DNA of 56,335 nt. It comes from Treponema sp. GTDB lineage: Bacteria > Spirochaetota > Spirochaetia > Treponematales > Breznakiellaceae. The stretch's first letter is position 1; the number at the start of each line of letters is the position of its first letter. This document shows, piece after piece, positions 1 to 8,083 of this stretch. Under the pieces are notes generated by a model. It ran no database searches, had not been told where the DNA came from, and saw only the letters and a list, made by a program, of their open reading frames with translations. Made by a program: the position numbers and the translations under genes. The stretch lies in the NCBI GenBank assembly GCA_031275035.1, contig JAISPH010000145.1, positions 1 through 56,335 on the forward strand, written 5' to 3'.

Positions 1-2
1 AA

Positions 3-773
3 GACTCTGGATTAAGAGGACTTGCGTCTATTCGCGATGTGATTCAAGTTTTTGCATCAGATACCTATAATGATATATTTTTTGCTGTTGAAAAATTTAA
101 CCCCGATGTGGTTATACATTTAGCCGCATTATATATTAATCAACATGAACCGGAACAGATCACTGGCCTTATAAATACAAATATCACACTTGGTACATAC
201 ATACTTGAGGCAATGAAAGAAAATAATACAACCAAATTTCTTAATATTGGAACTCGCTGGCAGCATGTAGGAAACAAGCGCTATTGTCCGGCGAATCTCT
301 ATGCTGCAACAAAAGAGGCGTTTAAAGACATTTTAATTTATTATGAAACTAGGGGAATCAAGCATAAAACAATAGAACTTTGCGATACCTTCGGACCCGG
401 AGATACCAGAAAAAAAATACTGAATTTGCTTATTACCGCCTGCCAAAAACATGAACCAATTGATCTTTCACCGGGAGAGCAAATGCTTGATTTGTCTTAT
501 GTGGATGATATTTGTCAATTTATTTTAACCGGAATCCAATCTGAAGGATTTTTTGATAATAAAACGATATCTTGTAGTGGAACCGTAATAAAATTGCGGG
601 ATTTGGGGGAAATGGTTGAGAAAAAATATAAAATATCAGGTTTTTTGAAATGGGGTGCAAAGCCATACAGAGATCATGAAATTATGACGGCTCCTATTTA
701 TTACAAAAAAATAGAGCTTAATTCTGATTCCTTAGATACATACTTGGAAAATACTGTTGTTTATGCAAATTAA
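3..773 (+). CDS. NAD-dependent epimerase/dehydratase, 5' end cut by window
   Basis: Extended short-chain dehydrogenase acting on a nucleotide sugar. The frame is open to the window edge, so the start and the N-terminal glycine-rich NAD loop lie outside. Visible features are a Rossmann strand ending VVIHLAA, and YAATKEAF, which carries the YxxxK catalytic pair. A C-terminal substrate domain follows. The first GTG in frame (position 39) falls inside the conserved fold and is not the true start. The coding sequence is A+T-rich like the next genes of the polysaccharide locus. The exact substrate cannot be told; a CDP- or GDP-sugar enzyme is possible. Confidence 0.8.
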   Translation, partial: DSGLRGLASIRDVIQVFASDTYNDIFFAVEKFNPDVVIHLAALYINQHEPEQITGLINTNITLGTYILEAMKENNTTKFLNIGTRWQHVGNKRYCPANLYAATKEAFKDILIYYETRGIKHKTIELCDTFGPGDTRKKILNLLITACQKHEPIDLSPGEQMLDLSYVDDICQFILTGIQSEGFFDNKTISCSGTVIKLRDLGEMVEKKYKISGFLKWGAKPYRDHEIMTAPIYYKKIELNSDSLDTYLENTVVYAN

Positions 774-986
774 TGTTGTAATGATTTAATCTCAGACAGT
801 AGAATTGCGGGGCTGAATAAGAGCTTGTAATATCCAACAGAACAATCACTTATAGAACATTTGGGCAAGAATCTCCAATTTACTCACATCTTACTTACAT
901 TGGATCGCTGTAGAGAAAAAAGGACAGATTTTAGTAGTTGAAAAGGGAGTAAGATTTCGAAGTATTAAATCAGATTTTTAAATAGA

Positions 987-1016
987 GTTGTTCAAAAACT
1001 TCAGTTTCTGAACAAC
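987..1016. repeat. Inverted repeat GTTGTTCA / TGAACAAC
   Basis: Perfect 8-bp arms at 987-994 and 1009-1016. The stem is extended by AAAC/GTTT after one mismatch, giving a hairpin with a small TTCA loop. It lies in a gene-free stretch and has no T-run immediately after it. Confidence 0.75.
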
Positions 1017-1036
1017 AACCGTTTAAAAACAACGAA

Positions 1037-1067
1037 AAATATGGATTTTTTAATGAAATCCATATTT
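1037..1067. repeat. Perfect 12-bp inverted repeat AAATATGGATTT / AAATCCATATTT
   Basis: Arms at 1037-1048 and 1056-1067 with a 7-nt spacer. It could act as a terminator for the upstream SDR gene, as an operator for a dimeric regulator, or be a relic of a mobile element. It sits about 65 bp before the DUF4422 gene. Confidence 0.8.
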
Positions 1068-1131
1068 GGGGGGAAACCTGTGAAAGAACCAACCGGGTTC
1101 TTGAACAAGTCTAATAAAGGGGGCGTAAATT

Positions 1132-2079
1132 ATGGAAAAAAATGATTTTTATGATAAAGATTCCAGGATAAAAATACTAGTATGTTATAATAAACCGGAG
1201 CCATTGCCAAATGGAAATATTTTTTTGCCAATTCAGTCAGGGAAAGCTTGTTCTGAATTTAATCTTGATATACAGAGTGATGATACCAGCGATAATATCA
1301 GCAATCGCAATGAGATGTTCGGCGAATATACAGCATGGTATTGGGCATGGAAAAATATAAAAAACTATTATCCCAACATAGAATATATTGGATTGTCACA
1401 TTATAGAAGATATTTCGCTATGGATAAAAAATATAAAACAAAACGGAAGGGAATAATACACTTATCATATATTCCTGTAATGCAAGACTATGAAAACCTA
1501 TTCATAAATAGCCTTGCAAAGAATGATATTATACTTATAAAGCCTGAATATTTTGCATATGATATAAGAACTCAGTACTCTTACTGTCATAACAGCTTTG
1601 ATTATTTGTGTATAAAAGAAATTGTTCACGAAATATGTCCCGAATATGAAAAATCATTTTTATATTTTTTTGAAAGGAATGCCAAAATTTCTTTATATTG
1701 TATGTTTGTAGCGAAATATGATTTGTTTGATAATTATTTTAAATGGCTTTTCCCTTTGCTTTTTGAGGCAGAGCGTAGGATAGATGTATCGAAATATCCA
1801 AAATATCAAAAGAGAGTACTTGCTTTTCTAGCAGAAAGGTTATTAAATGTATATGTTTATCATCACAAACTACGAATTGATTATAGACCCATATTTTTTA
1901 TTCATGATTTAGATGATAAATACAGAGAGATGGATAAAATAGCAAAAAGAGTGAAGCGTATCATAAAAATGATTATTCCTTATGGAATAATCATTTTTAT
2001 GATAAGGTTAAGATATATGAATGGTATTCAGAAACATTCAGTACAAAACAATAAACCGATCTTAAAAAGAAAAGGATGA
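1132..2079 (+). CDS. DUF4422 family glycosyltransferase
   Basis: Probable glycosyltransferase of capsule or exopolysaccharide loci. Near residues 65-105 it has the family signature: NEMFGEYTAWYWAWKN followed by YIGLSHYRRYF, which match the 'ELTalYWaWKN' and 'GLcHYRRyF' blocks of DUF4422. The C-terminus after about residue 275 has one hydrophobic stretch and a basic tail, suggesting membrane contact. The ATG is preceded by GGGGG at good spacing. The gene is A+T-rich and stands alone between two gaps, so it may have its own transcript. The sugar and acceptor are unknown. Confidence 0.82.
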   Translation: MEKNDFYDKDSRIKILVCYNKPEPLPNGNIFLPIQSGKACSEFNLDIQSDDTSDNISNRNEMFGEYTAWYWAWKNIKNYYPNIEYIGLSHYRRYFAMDKKYKTKRKGIIHLSYIPVMQDYENLFINSLAKNDIILIKPEYFAYDIRTQYSYCHNSFDYLCIKEIVHEICPEYEKSFLYFFERNAKISLYCMFVAKYDLFDNYFKWLFPLLFEAERRIDVSKYPKYQKRVLAFLAERLLNVYVYHHKLRIDYRPIFFIHDLDDKYREMDKIAKRVKRIIKMIIPYGIIIFMIRLRYMNGIQKHSVQNNKPILKRKG

Positions 2080-2269
2080 GTTATCGAATGGTAACATTGG
2101 CGAAAACAGACATTTTCAGAATATTCCATAAAAAAAGTTAGAAATTACAAAACGATTGTGGTAGTTTATACTCTCTTTGTTGGTGAATTGATGCATTCAA
2201 TTACAGAATTTTTTAGCGTTTGACAACAAATAAATATTTTATCATTTGACAAACGGAGTTAGCAATTAA

Positions 2270-3681
2270 ATGGTATTTTCTTCAACCCTTTTTTTATTAC
2301 TTTTTCTACCCCTGACTCTTATTTGTTATTACAATCCATTCTGGAAAGGCAGGAAGTTTAAAAACAGCATTCTTCTTATTGCCAGCCTCGGTTTCTATGC
2401 GTGGGGAGAGCCCTTGTTTGTTTTTATTATGCTTTTGTCAATATTTATTAACTGGATTACAGTTATTTTTATGGATGGGCAGAAAACCAAAGCCAAAAAG
2501 AAAAAGGTACTTGTAATCATAGTTGCTTTTAATATCCTGCTGCTTTTTATTTTTAAGTATCTTCCGTTTGTTGCTAGAAACATTGGCTTTCTTTTTAAGC
2601 ATAATATTTCACTGGATATAACCCTGCCAATCGGTATTTCATTTTTTACATTTCAAATAATGTCCTACATTTTTGACGTGTATTACCAAAAGGTCCGGGT
2701 TCAGAAAAATATAATTAATATTGCATTGTATGTATCCATGTTCCCCCAGCTTATCGCGGGTCCCATCGTCCGCTATGAAACAATAGAACAAGAAATTAAT
2801 AATCGCAATGAAACATCGGATAATTTTACCAGGGGTATGAGTCGGTTTATAATGGGGTTTGGTAAAAAAATACTCATTGCAAATTATGCTGGTTTTGTTG
2901 CAGATGAAATTTTTTCATTGGCCGGAAATCTATCCGTTGCTTCGGCATGGCTTGGAGCGGTCTCTTATACCATACAGATATTTTTTGATTTTTCAGCTTA
3001 TTCCGACATGGCAATTGGACTCGGTTTAATGTTTGGGTTCCATTTTCTTGAAAATTTTAATTATCCGTATACGGCAAAATCAATTAGTGATTTTTGGAAA
3101 CGATGGCATATATCATTAAGCACCTGGTTCCGCGATTATGTATACATCCCCCTTGGCGGCAGCCGCGTATCAAAAGGCCGTTATATTTTCAATTTATTTG
3201 CCGTCTGGTTCTTAACCGGCACCTGGCATGGGGCCAATTGGACCTTCATTGTCTGGGGATTATATTACTTCCTGTTACTCGTTACGGAAAAATTCATTCG
3301 TTTTGCCCCCCCCCCCCCCCCCGGGGGGGAGGAGGGCGTATCTATACGCTGTTTTTTATAATAATCGGCTGGGTTTTATTCAGATCCGAAAGCATTTCAT
3401 CGGCAGTAACGTACCTGGGCTCAATGTTCGGCCACAACAGTACCGGCTTATCCGATGAAATTTTTTTAAATTATTTTCTTAACTCTAAATGGATTTTACT
3501 GTTCGGCATTATATTATCGACACCCATAGTACCATGTATTAAAACAAGATTAAATTTTAATGTTAAGGGGGTTAATGTTTATCAGCTTGTTTCGTCCTTC
3601 GGCTTAATGTTTTTATTTGGCATTTCCCTCGTAGTATGCATCAAGTCATCGTATAACCCTTTTATTTATTTTAATTTTTAA
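2270..3681 (+). CDS. MBOAT (AlgI-like) O-acyltransferase, frame broken at a C17 tract
   Basis: Multi-pass membrane enzyme that transfers acyl groups across the membrane for polysaccharide O-acylation. Conserved blocks are FWKRWHISLSTWFRDYVY with PLGGSR, and TWHGANWTFIVWG, which holds the MBOAT catalytic histidine. The reading frame from ATG 2270 runs into a C17G7 tract (3306-3329) and stops at 3361. The rest of the protein (IYTLFFIIIGWVLFR onward) continues in another frame to 3681. Adding one C, or removing two, restores a single frame of about 470 residues, the usual AlgI length. The gene is therefore OFF as assembled. Phase variation by slippage is the likely reason; sequencing error in the homopolymer is the alternative. 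The neighbour at 3706 encodes the expected SGNH-like partner. Confidence 0.85.
3306..3329. repeat. C17G7 homopolymer tract inside the O-acyltransferase gene
   Basis: Seventeen C (3306-3322) followed by seven G (3323-3329) in an otherwise A+T-rich gene. It would encode Pro5 then Arg-Gly4 in the restored frame. Directly after it comes GCGTATCTATACGC (3336-3349), a short palindrome. Only tract lengths divisible by three give the full-length protein. Confidence 0.9.
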
Positions 3682-3705
3682 AGTTGTTTTTTAGGCGGCT
3701 GCTCC

Positions 3706-5013
3706 GTGAAAACGATTGCTATAAGAATATGCTTGGCCATTATGCTGTTTTTTATGGTCAGTATATTTATACGATTCGGTACCAAGTATATCCTTATAGG
3801 GAAATTATATCTTGATAATTGGTTTACGCGTGCAGTGTTTTTCGACCGGACAGATGTATTTTTTGTTTCAAGCTCGAATAGAACCAGAGATATTGATTGG
3901 GAGAAATTATATCCCCCCTCTTTCCCCGTAGATAATGATGTTTTATTTTCTAAAAATATTATCAAACTGCCCGAGAAAATTAAAAATAAAATTCTAAGCA
4001 TAGAAGCGAATGTAGAAGAATATACAAATGATTATTTAATAGGTCGAATGCAATTGGTAGAATATGCCGTGAAATATGAAATAACCATGGACTGGAATCT
4101 GCACGAATCCGTAATCGATCTTGGCGATGGGTGGCTCGCTGAACCCATAGAGGAAGTTAACATAAATCCTTTCGCTGCATCTATTTCGGAATTTAATGAT
4201 TACCTAAAAGGACTAAAAATTGATTTTCTGTATGTTCAGTGCCCCTATAATATCTGTAAATATGACAATATTGTATCCGATTTTTCAAATAAGAATGCCG
4301 ACAATTTATTGCGCATGTTAGCAAGATCAAGGGTTCCTTCCCTTGATCTTAGAGAACATATACATAAAGAGAACCTTAATTACCACGATCTTTTTTACAG
4401 GACCGAACCTCATTGGAAAATAGAGACCGGTTTGTGGGCAGCAAAAATATTAGGTAGATATTTAAGAATGTATAATGCCTTTGATCTTGATGACAAGATA
4501 TTTGACTTCGATCAATATCGACTTGACGTTTATGAAAATTGGTTTTTGGGAGCCATGGGTAGAAAAATTACCCTAGCCCGCACGCAACCGGAAGATTTTA
4601 CTCTAATATATCCTGCATTTCAAACAAAACTTTCACTTTCTATTCCAACAAGAAATATCGACAAACAGGGAACGTTTGACATTTTTTATAATTATAATCG
4701 TATTAAAACGAAAGATTATTATCACGTAAGTCCTTATGGCGCATTCTGCTATGAACGTAACCCTCTTGTTATTATTAACAATGAATTGATAATCAATGGC
4801 AAAAAAATTTTATGTCTTGTTGATTCTTTTGGAAGAATCGCAGTACCATTTTTAGCCCTGGGAATAGAATCTGTTGAAATGATAGACTTTCGTATGTTTG
4901 ACGGAAGCATAAAAACTTTTATCGAACAGAGTAATCCTGATATGGTAATTGTTTTATATAATCCAAATATCCTTACTAAAGAATCTTTCGATATTTTATT
5001 TAATTTTAATTGA
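3706..5013 (+). CDS. SGNH-like (AlgJ/DHHW type) acyltransfer partner protein
   Basis: Likely works with the upstream MBOAT protein as the extracytoplasmic half of an O-acylation system, as AlgJ/AlgX and DltD/PatB-like proteins do with their MBOAT partners. An N-terminal membrane anchor (about residues 7-25) is followed by a soluble domain. CLVDSFGR near residue 372 matches the 'GDSFg' serine block of SGNH enzymes, with V in place of G. FYRTEPHWKIETG near residue 228 matches the 'DtHWtpeG' histidine block, though the usual acidic residue before H is replaced by P. The start is GTG with weak AGGCGG upstream. Loss of these canonical residues may mean altered chemistry. Confidence 0.65.
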   Translation: MKTIAIRICLAIMLFFMVSIFIRFGTKYILIGKLYLDNWFTRAVFFDRTDVFFVSSSNRTRDIDWEKLYPPSFPVDNDVLFSKNIIKLPEKIKNKILSIEANVEEYTNDYLIGRMQLVEYAVKYEITMDWNLHESVIDLGDGWLAEPIEEVNINPFAASISEFNDYLKGLKIDFLYVQCPYNICKYDNIVSDFSNKNADNLLRMLARSRVPSLDLREHIHKENLNYHDLFYRTEPHWKIETGLWAAKILGRYLRMYNAFDLDDKIFDFDQYRLDVYENWFLGAMGRKITLARTQPEDFTLIYPAFQTKLSLSIPTRNIDKQGTFDIFYNYNRIKTKDYYHVSPYGAFCYERNPLVIINNELIINGKKILCLVDSFGRIAVPFLALGIESVEMIDFRMFDGSIKTFIEQSNPDMVIVLYNPNILTKESFDILFNFN

Positions 5014-5015
5014 CT

Positions 5016-5957
5016 ATGAAAAAAATAATTCACCGGATTTTCTTTAATTTTGATAATAAGCCGGATCCTTTTCTGCCATATCTTAAAACCTGGAGGGAGC
5101 AGCTTCCGGACTTCGAGATTATGGAATGGAATAAGGACAATCTCCCGCTTAATCTGAATGCCTATACATCCTATATGGCTCAAAAAAAAAATCACGCTTA
5201 TTTGAGCGATTATTTTCGCTGCTGGCTGCTGAGCAAGTATGGCGGCGCTTATCTTGATGCAGATATTGAAATACTGAATGGGGAAAAATTCAGGGAAATA
5301 TACACTGAAGCGCAGACCGCGGATGATTATACCCTGTTTATCGGCATTGAAAGCGTAAAAACAGGAGGACTTACCCCGCATTCGATGGGGATAAAATGCG
5401 GCGAAACCCACCCTTTGCTCAACTTTTTGATGAATTTATATGAAACGGCATTCACAACTCCCATGAAATATGTCATAGGGAAGTTTCCCATGCCGGACGT
5501 GGTAAGCCTGTACTTCATGGAACTGGAAGAAAATGGTTATACACTAAGCAGGAAGGGCTGCTTTTTTGATTTAAGCCAAACTATTATAACCGGTGGAATT
5601 AAAATATACAGCCAGGATTATTTTTCACCGACCACAAATTACAATAATAATATGATGTTGTCTGCCTACAGCGAAAATACCTGTTTATGCCACCACTTTG
5701 CCGCCACCTGGAGAAACGCGCAGAATCAAAAACAAGGACAATTATTTGCCGATCTGCTGTACGAGAACTACTATGTTATTCCTCCATCTTTTATTCCAAT
5801 ACTTAAAAAAAATTATATTGATCTGAAAATGGCATCCCGAAAACCCTCATGGACCTTAAACGCTGGGGAAATTCAAAACATTGAAAAGATATTAAACGGA
5901 CTGGTTCCCTATGGAGGAATTTTACACACAATTCTAAGAAAATTTCGGAAAAAATAA
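5016..5957 (+). CDS. Glycosyltransferase, GT32-like (DXD sugar-binding region)
   Basis: Cytoplasmic glycosyltransferase of the Gly_transf_sug / OCH1-like group. The N-terminus MKKIIHRIFFNF matches the family opening 'IPKiIHqiW'. HAYLSDYFRCWLLSKYGGAYLDADIE follows the family pattern 'a..sD..Ry..Ly..GGiYlDaDv'; the YLDADIE part holds the metal-binding DXD. I choose ATG 5016, two bases after the upstream stop, over the overlapping TTG at 5010. It is co-transcribed with the gene at 3706 and overlaps the next one in TAATG. Acceptor and donor are unknown. Confidence 0.85.
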   Translation: MKKIIHRIFFNFDNKPDPFLPYLKTWREQLPDFEIMEWNKDNLPLNLNAYTSYMAQKKNHAYLSDYFRCWLLSKYGGAYLDADIEILNGEKFREIYTEAQTADDYTLFIGIESVKTGGLTPHSMGIKCGETHPLLNFLMNLYETAFTTPMKYVIGKFPMPDVVSLYFMELEENGYTLSRKGCFFDLSQTIITGGIKIYSQDYFSPTTNYNNNMMLSAYSENTCLCHHFAATWRNAQNQKQGQLFADLLYENYYVIPPSFIPILKKNYIDLKMASRKPSWTLNAGEIQNIEKILNGLVPYGGILHTILRKFRKK

Positions 5958-6739
5958 TGATCTACTATCGAAATAAAAAATTTATAAAAATAGCCGAAGT
6001 GTGGTATAATTGCCAGGAAAGGCCGGAACAAAAACACGACATTCTTAAATATAAATTTACCGGTCAAAAGCATAAAGATGCGGTCTTTGTTGAAGAACGT
6101 TATACGATTCTGATAGATCTAAAGGCACCGGAAGAAGTTTTATTTGCCAATATTGGCAAAAATACCCGCTATAAAATAAATAGGGCAACGGAAAGGGATG
6201 GGGTGCTATGCGGTACATTTCTTGAAGCCAATGAAAAAAACGAAGAAAAGATAGCGCAATATATAGATTACTTTAATGAATTTTCTTCCACAAAAGACCG
6301 GTCTTCGATAACTTTTTCCGACATTGAACAGTTTTATAACGGCGGAACTTTCTGCATAAGATATGCGTTTAATGCAGATAAATCTACTATTTATGCGGTA
6401 CACGCCTATGTAATATCGGACGGTCGATCCCGTCTTCATCAATCAGCATCGCATTTTCGTAAAAGCGCCGATTCCGAATTCAGAAATTTAACCGGCAGGG
6501 CGAACCGTTTATTGCATTGGGATGACATATTATACTCCAAAGACATGGGGTTGGATTATTATGACTTTGGCGGCTGGTACGGGGGACAAACCGATGCAGA
6601 AAAGCTCGCAATAAATCAGTTCAAAGAGTCATTCGGTGGTGTAAAACAATGCGAGTACACCTGCCTTGTTCCCATAACATTTCCGGGGAAGGCGGCTGCT
6701 TTTCTTCAGAAACTGACAAACAAGAAAAAGAGAATGTAA
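5957..6739 (+). CDS. FemAB/GNAT-fold transferase (BioF2-like acetyltransferase domain)
   Basis: The protein resembles the FemAB/GNAT double-fold group that moves aminoacyl or acyl groups onto cell-envelope polymers. NTRYKINRA near residue 70 matches the 'k.R..irka' block, and DYYDFGGWY with INQFKESFGG near the C-terminus matches the 'yDfgG......l..FK..fG' block shared by FemAB-like proteins. Length (260 aa) is at the short end of the family. The ATG overlaps the preceding stop (TAATG), so translation is coupled to the GT32-like gene. It may decorate the glycan with an amino acid or acetyl group; that role is inference. Confidence 0.7.
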   Translation: MIYYRNKKFIKIAEVWYNCQERPEQKHDILKYKFTGQKHKDAVFVEERYTILIDLKAPEEVLFANIGKNTRYKINRATERDGVLCGTFLEANEKNEEKIAQYIDYFNEFSSTKDRSSITFSDIEQFYNGGTFCIRYAFNADKSTIYAVHAYVISDGRSRLHQSASHFRKSADSEFRNLTGRANRLLHWDDILYSKDMGLDYYDFGGWYGGQTDAEKLAINQFKESFGGVKQCEYTCLVPITFPGKAAAFLQKLTNKKKRM

Positions 6740-7609
6740 TTGACTGCAAAGCGTCTTAAACGGAAAGTCATTAAATGCTTCTTTCGGGAACAATGGTCAC
6801 TGCTGGTATGCGGCCTCGACGAAAAGGCGCTTGTTCATATCGTACCGCCTAAAAACCATATCTGGGCAGATCCGTTTCCCGTACATGACAACGGCAAAAC
6901 CTACCTTTTTATTGAACAGCAGATAGCTTACAATAATGGCACGCTTGGTTACCTTGAACTGTATCCTGATTTAAGTTACTCAAAATTTATTCCCATTCTG
7001 GAAAAAAAGTATCACCTTTCTTTTCCCCATGTGTTTCCCGTAATAAAAAACGGACAAAAAACATGGTACATGACGCCTGAATCCCACGAAAACAAAACTA
7101 TTGATCTATACCGATCTGTTAATTTCCCCGGTACATGGATGTATGAAACTACCTTAATGAATAACGTTGATGCGGTGGATTCTGTTGTTTTTTCCCACGA
7201 TGGAAGATGGTGGTTATTTACATCCATTAGTTCAAAGACGACGCCGGCAAATCAGAACCTGTCGGCCTTTTATGCGGACGCCTTTCCTTCGGATGTTTGG
7301 ACCCCCCATCCGAAGAATCCAATATCCTGCGATCCCGCGAACAGCCGCATGGCGGGGGTTGTGTTTATCAACAGGGAAACGGGCGCCCTAAACCGGCCAG
7401 CCCAAAGCTGCATAAAAGAATACGGTGAAAGAACTCACATCAACGAGATTGTTGAATTAAGCCCTGTTTCATACAAAGAGCGGATAATTAAAACCATCTA
7501 TCCTGAACGTAATTTACATGCGGTTTGTACCCATACTATTAACTATTCGGAACGTTATATAATCAGGGATATAAAAACAAGACGTTTGAAGATTCTTTCC
7601 GGTACATAA
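6740..7609 (+). CDS. Beta-propeller glycan-locus protein (GINT1/GH43-like fold)
   Basis: Contains repeated short blocks typical of a five-bladed propeller: HIWADPFPVHDNGKTYLFIE near the N-terminus, KTWYMTPES, and GRWWLFTS. These resemble the propeller domain found in glucosamine-inositolphosphorylceramide-transferase-like proteins and in formyltransferase fusions of sugar loci. No signal peptide is visible. It starts with TTG directly after the preceding stop and appears to be the last gene of the 2270-7609 run. Function is not established. A sugar-binding or modifying role fits the context. Confidence 0.6.
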   Translation: MTAKRLKRKVIKCFFREQWSLLVCGLDEKALVHIVPPKNHIWADPFPVHDNGKTYLFIEQQIAYNNGTLGYLELYPDLSYSKFIPILEKKYHLSFPHVFPVIKNGQKTWYMTPESHENKTIDLYRSVNFPGTWMYETTLMNNVDAVDSVVFSHDGRWWLFTSISSKTTPANQNLSAFYADAFPSDVWTPHPKNPISCDPANSRMAGVVFINRETGALNRPAQSCIKEYGERTHINEIVELSPVSYKERIIKTIYPERNLHAVCTHTINYSERYIIRDIKTRRLKILSGT

Positions 7610-7619
7610 AATAAATAAT

Positions 7620-7681
7620 GAGCCTCCCCCGGAGCTCTGTTCCGGGGTATCCTAAGCGTTGCCGTATTTATGGGGAGGCTC
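7620..7681. repeat. Nested hairpin with GGGGTAT signature (copy a)
   Basis: Outer arms GAGCCTCCCC (7620-7629) and GGGGAGGCTC (7672-7681) are perfectly complementary. Inside them CCCCGGA (7627-7633) pairs with TCCGGGG (7641-7647), followed by TATCC. The two structures share bases and cannot form together. There is no T-run, so a simple terminator is unlikely. Confidence 0.75.
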
Positions 7682-7709
7682 GTTCGATAGGAAGTTTATA
7701 GTACCGTCT

Positions 7710-7776
7710 GGTTTAATACCAAATTTTTGAAAGCGTTGCTTTATTTGAGCCGCAGCAAGCTGTGGGGTATTAAACC
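7710..7776. repeat. Nested hairpin with GGGGTAT signature (copy b)
   Basis: Outer arms GGTTTAATACC (7710-7720) and GGTATTAAACC (7766-7776) match over 11 bp. A second hairpin, CCGCAG / CTGTGG with loop CAAG (7750-7765), lies against the right arm. AAAGC/GCTTT also pairs in between. The core is closely similar to the copy at 24992, inside a glycosyltransferase gene. Confidence 0.78.
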
Positions 7777-8083
7777 AAATGCTTCGCAATAAAATCGGTT
7801 TATCGGAAATACCTGCTAGTATTAATTGCTTTCTAATTGCGGGAACACGAAACTATATCATTAATCACAAGTGGGCGTTTGCTAAAATAGAAAAATTATC
7901 CATATCCACAAGGATCCACAAGGCAATAGGTATTATTTTTATATATCCCTTTGGAAACCTGTGGTAAAATTATAACCATGAAACTTGTGTTCCGTTATTT
8001 TACCTTCTCCCATAAACCTATTTTGCCAAACATGTGGTATTTTAGCGGGAATGGGAGTCATTTTCTATCAAAAAAGGAACTCA
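7777..8083. other. Gene-free stretch before the DUF6056 gene
   Basis: Holds no credible gene. A 62-codon open frame (7779-7967) has no recognisable content. ATCCACAAGG occurs in tandem near 7905-7922 and CCTGTGG follows near 7957. The frame of the next gene is open upstream of 8084, but that part is not needed for the protein. Confidence 0.45.

Larger units (their letters stand above)
774..1131. other. Intergenic region with three consecutive hairpins
   Basis: No convincing gene. An open frame at 856-981 without a start codon (41 codons, ending RSIKSDF) may be the tail of a decayed gene, but I do not recognise it. From 987 to 1100 there are three inverted repeats in a row, listed separately where strong. 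The third is GAACC (1086-1090) with GGTTC (1096-1100). A GGGGG ribosome-binding site sits before the ATG at 1132. Confidence 0.5.

Noticed and set aside
856..981. Short open frame ending RSIKSDF
   Set aside because: No start codon and no family match; kept only as a hint of a decayed gene.
2220..2253. TTGACA with a possible -10 before the MBOAT gene, and TTTGACAA repeated
   Set aside because: The nearest TATCAT is only 14 bases away and no better -10 is present, so I do not call a promoter.
3306..3329. Two-colour-chemistry poly-G artefact as the cause of the C17G7 tract
   Set aside because: Such tails would give G after the left flank and C before the right flank, the opposite of what is seen. 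Ordinary homopolymer length error remains possible.
7779..7967. 62-codon open frame on the + strand
   Set aside because: No ribosome-binding site, no recognisable motif, and it lies in repeat-rich spacer DNA.
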